Assembly: GCF_000372725.1 (NCBI RefSeq) | Contig: NW_005200784.1 | Span: 992,197 to 1,056,196 of the forward strand | Direction: 5' to 3' | DNA from: Emiliania huxleyi CCMP1516 | Lineage: Eukaryota; Haptophyta; Isochrysidales; Noelaerhabdaceae | Length of the DNA: 64,000 nucleotides | Shown here: positions 62,389-64,000 of the stretch, piece by piece | Numbering within the stretch: the stretch's first letter is position 1 | How the letters are laid out: each line of letters starts with the position of its first letter | Made by a program: the position numbers and the translations under genes | Notes under the pieces: generated by a model | What the model was told of the DNA's origin: nothing | What the model saw: the letters and a program-made list of their open reading frames with translations, nothing else | The model's database searches: none

Positions 62389-64000
62389 ATGGCTTCCAAC
62401 GAGCCCGTTCCCAAGTACGCCGAGGCGCTGGAGGAGGAGGCTGCGCCCGAGGTGGTGGTGGACACCACTCCAGCGTCCGGCGAGATGCGGGCGGCAACGG
62501 AGTACCCGCCGTCAAAGAAGGAGAGCAAGGCTGACGCGCTGGCTCGGCGCGAGGCGGACGAGGCGCTCAAGCTCGCCATGTCCGCCACGTCTGCCGCCAA
62601 CAAGGCGCTGCACCGCGCCCTCAATGCCAACCGCGGCAAGGATCCGCCGGGCGAGGTTGGCAACGGCGAGATGACCGTTCCGCTCGCGCGAGTCAACACC
62701 GCGCTGGCCATCAAGGAGCGCGAGCTGCGCGAGGAGTCGGAGATCACCTTCTCGGGCAAGCTGTGCGGCGGCCTGATGGCCGACATCAAGAAGCGGGCGC
62801 GCGTCTACGTTTCGGACTGGCGCGCGCCGCAGCGCGAGGGCCCACCGGCCCACCCCTCCGACCGCCTCCCTCCGTGCGCCCCGCCGCCGCGCCGGCCCAC
62901 CACACACCCACGCCGCGGCGCCCGCGCACAGGACCGACGGCTTCCAAACCAAGACCATCTCCGCGACCGTGCTGCTCTACTTCGCATGCCTCGCGCCCGC
63001 CATCGCCTTCGGCGCGCTGCTCGAGAAGTTCACGCACGGCGACATGGGCGCCATCGAGGTGATCGCCTCCACCTTCATCTGCGGCACCCTCTTCGCCCTC
63101 TTCGCCGGTCAGCCCCTCCTCATCCTCGGCGGAACCGGGCCGGTCGCCATCTTCGAGTCCATCATGCACAAGGCGCGCACCACCCGCCCAGCGCGCGCCC
63201 CCGCCGACGCCTCCCGCGCACCTCGGCGCGGCACTCGCGCTCGCCGCCCTCCCTCACCGCCCCCCGCGCACAGGCGGCCGAGGGCTACCTCGGAGTCCCC
63301 TTCCTCGTGGCCCGCCTCTGGACCGGCGTCTGGATCTCGATCATCCTCGGCCTCTGCGCCGTCACGGACATGTGCTACCTCATCAAGTACATCACGCGCT
63401 TCACCGACGAGATCTTTGCGGTGCGAGCCCGCCCTGCCCCACCCTCCTCTCCCCGCACCTCCTCCCCCGTCCCTTCCTAGACACTGCCCCCCGCGGCTGC
63501 ACCTTGGTGTGCGCCCGCTGCCGGCTCCGCCCCCCCGCCCCCACAGCCCCGCCCCGCCCCCCCGCCGACTCGCGCAGGCGCTCATCTCGTCGATCTTCAT
63601 CTACGAGGCTTGCAAGGCGCTGCTCTACCCCTTCAAGAAGGACTACGACACCTGCATCGAGGGACAGCCCTGCCTCGACACTCTCAAGGACGCGATTCAC
63701 GACGCGTCGACCCTCATGTCCCTCCTCCTCCTCCGCCCCGGCACCGCCACAGCGCGGAGCAGACTAGCGAGGGGGCTGACTGGTGCGTAGGTCCCTCCTC
63801 CTCGGCCTCGGCACCTTCGTGATGCTGATGGCGCTCCGCTCCTTCCGCAAGTCGAAGTACCTCATGGCGTCGCTACGCACGCTCCTCGCCGACTTCGCGC
63901 CCATCGTCGCCATTGGCCTGATGACCTACATCGACCTTCTCGCCGAGGACATGGCGACGCCGAAGCTGCGCATCCCAGCGGGCATCAAGCCGTCCAAGGC
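62389..64000 (+). CDS. SLC4-family bicarbonate/anion transporter (5' part)
   Basis: Exons 62389-62819, 62932-63172, 63274-63420, 63578-63717 and 63791 to beyond the window end. The N-terminal 130 residues are cytosolic. The membrane domain starts TDGFQTKTISATVLLYFACL, then APAIAFGALLEKFTHGDMGA and LFAGQPLLILGGTGPVAIFE, the characteristic SLC4 substrate-site segment. Next come WTGVWISIILGLCAVTDM, RFTDEIFALISSIFIYEACK and LMTYIDLL. In marine algae SLC4 proteins import bicarbonate for photosynthesis and, in coccolithophores, calcification; that role here is inference. Introns 1 and 2 are GC-AG and introns 3 and 4 GT-AG; intron 4 (63718-63790) starts with a copy of the next exon's first bases. 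The 3' end lies outside the window. Confidence 0.9.

Overview
This is a nuclear genomic contig from a GC-rich eukaryotic alga. The genes are intron-bearing and many introns are only about 40-160 nt. The gene set is eukaryotic: MYST acetyltransferase, kinesin, PIP kinase, NDUFS4, a fused HisH-HisF, an SLC4 transporter, and SET and MEIG1-like proteins. Many introns are GC-AG rather than GT-AG. Simple repeats, G/C homopolymers and dispersed repeats fill the spaces between genes. Together these point to a haptophyte (prymnesiophyte-like) or another GC-rich secondary-plastid alga, but I cannot name the genus from sequence alone. One assembly gap lies at 37851-37959.

Layout. 1-12.4 kb: repeats and hairpin-prone DNA, a MerC-like membrane protein (-), a putative N-myristoylated low-complexity protein (+), a probable 2OG-Fe(II) oxygenase (+), a P-loop kinase-like gene whose promoter and 5' end are tandemly duplicated (+), a SWIM zinc-finger protein (+) and a second small acylation-motif protein (-). 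12.3-20.7 kb, all on -: kinesin, bifunctional imidazole-glycerol-phosphate synthase (HisHF), and a 3-hydroxyacyl-CoA dehydrogenase/lambda-crystallin-like enzyme. 21.8-24.2 kb: a disrupted ZZ-finger gene and a repeat-rich stretch. 24.6-28.7 kb (+): NDUFS4, then a UreD and UreF unit that looks like a fusion. 29.3-32.8 kb (-): two unrecognised genes, one a membrane protein. 34.7-35.4 kb (+): a small four-exon membrane protein. 36-39 kb: a 0.5-kb direct repeat pair, a gap and a minisatellite. 39.4-44 kb (+): two ankyrin proteins, the second ending in a RING finger. 44.3-50.4 kb (-): a large protein with three near-identical repeats, and a glycosyltransferase-like protein. 51.7-55.7 kb (+): PIP kinase and MYST acetyltransferase. 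56.4-60.4 kb (-): SETD9-like, MEIG1-like and a membrane protein. 62.4-64 kb (+): the 5' part of an SLC4 bicarbonate transporter.

The most unusual signal is in the introns. At least ten introns in four unrelated genes share one architecture. The intron begins with a diverged copy of the first 20-40 nt of the downstream exon, which supplies a GC 5' splice site. It ends with a short tail built on a TTCACA...TGTGAA inverted repeat that runs into the AG acceptor. At two sites in one gene several such units stand in tandem. This resembles introner-type intron gain, with an added long duplication of the flanking exon. Several dispersed repeat families recur through the window; one lies just upstream of both NDUFS4 and the MYST gene, and another cuts off the 5' end of the ZZ gene.

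The genes do not form one pathway. They are ordinary housekeeping genes (histidine synthesis, urease maturation, complex I, chromatin, motility, bicarbonate transport) separated by mobile or repetitive DNA.
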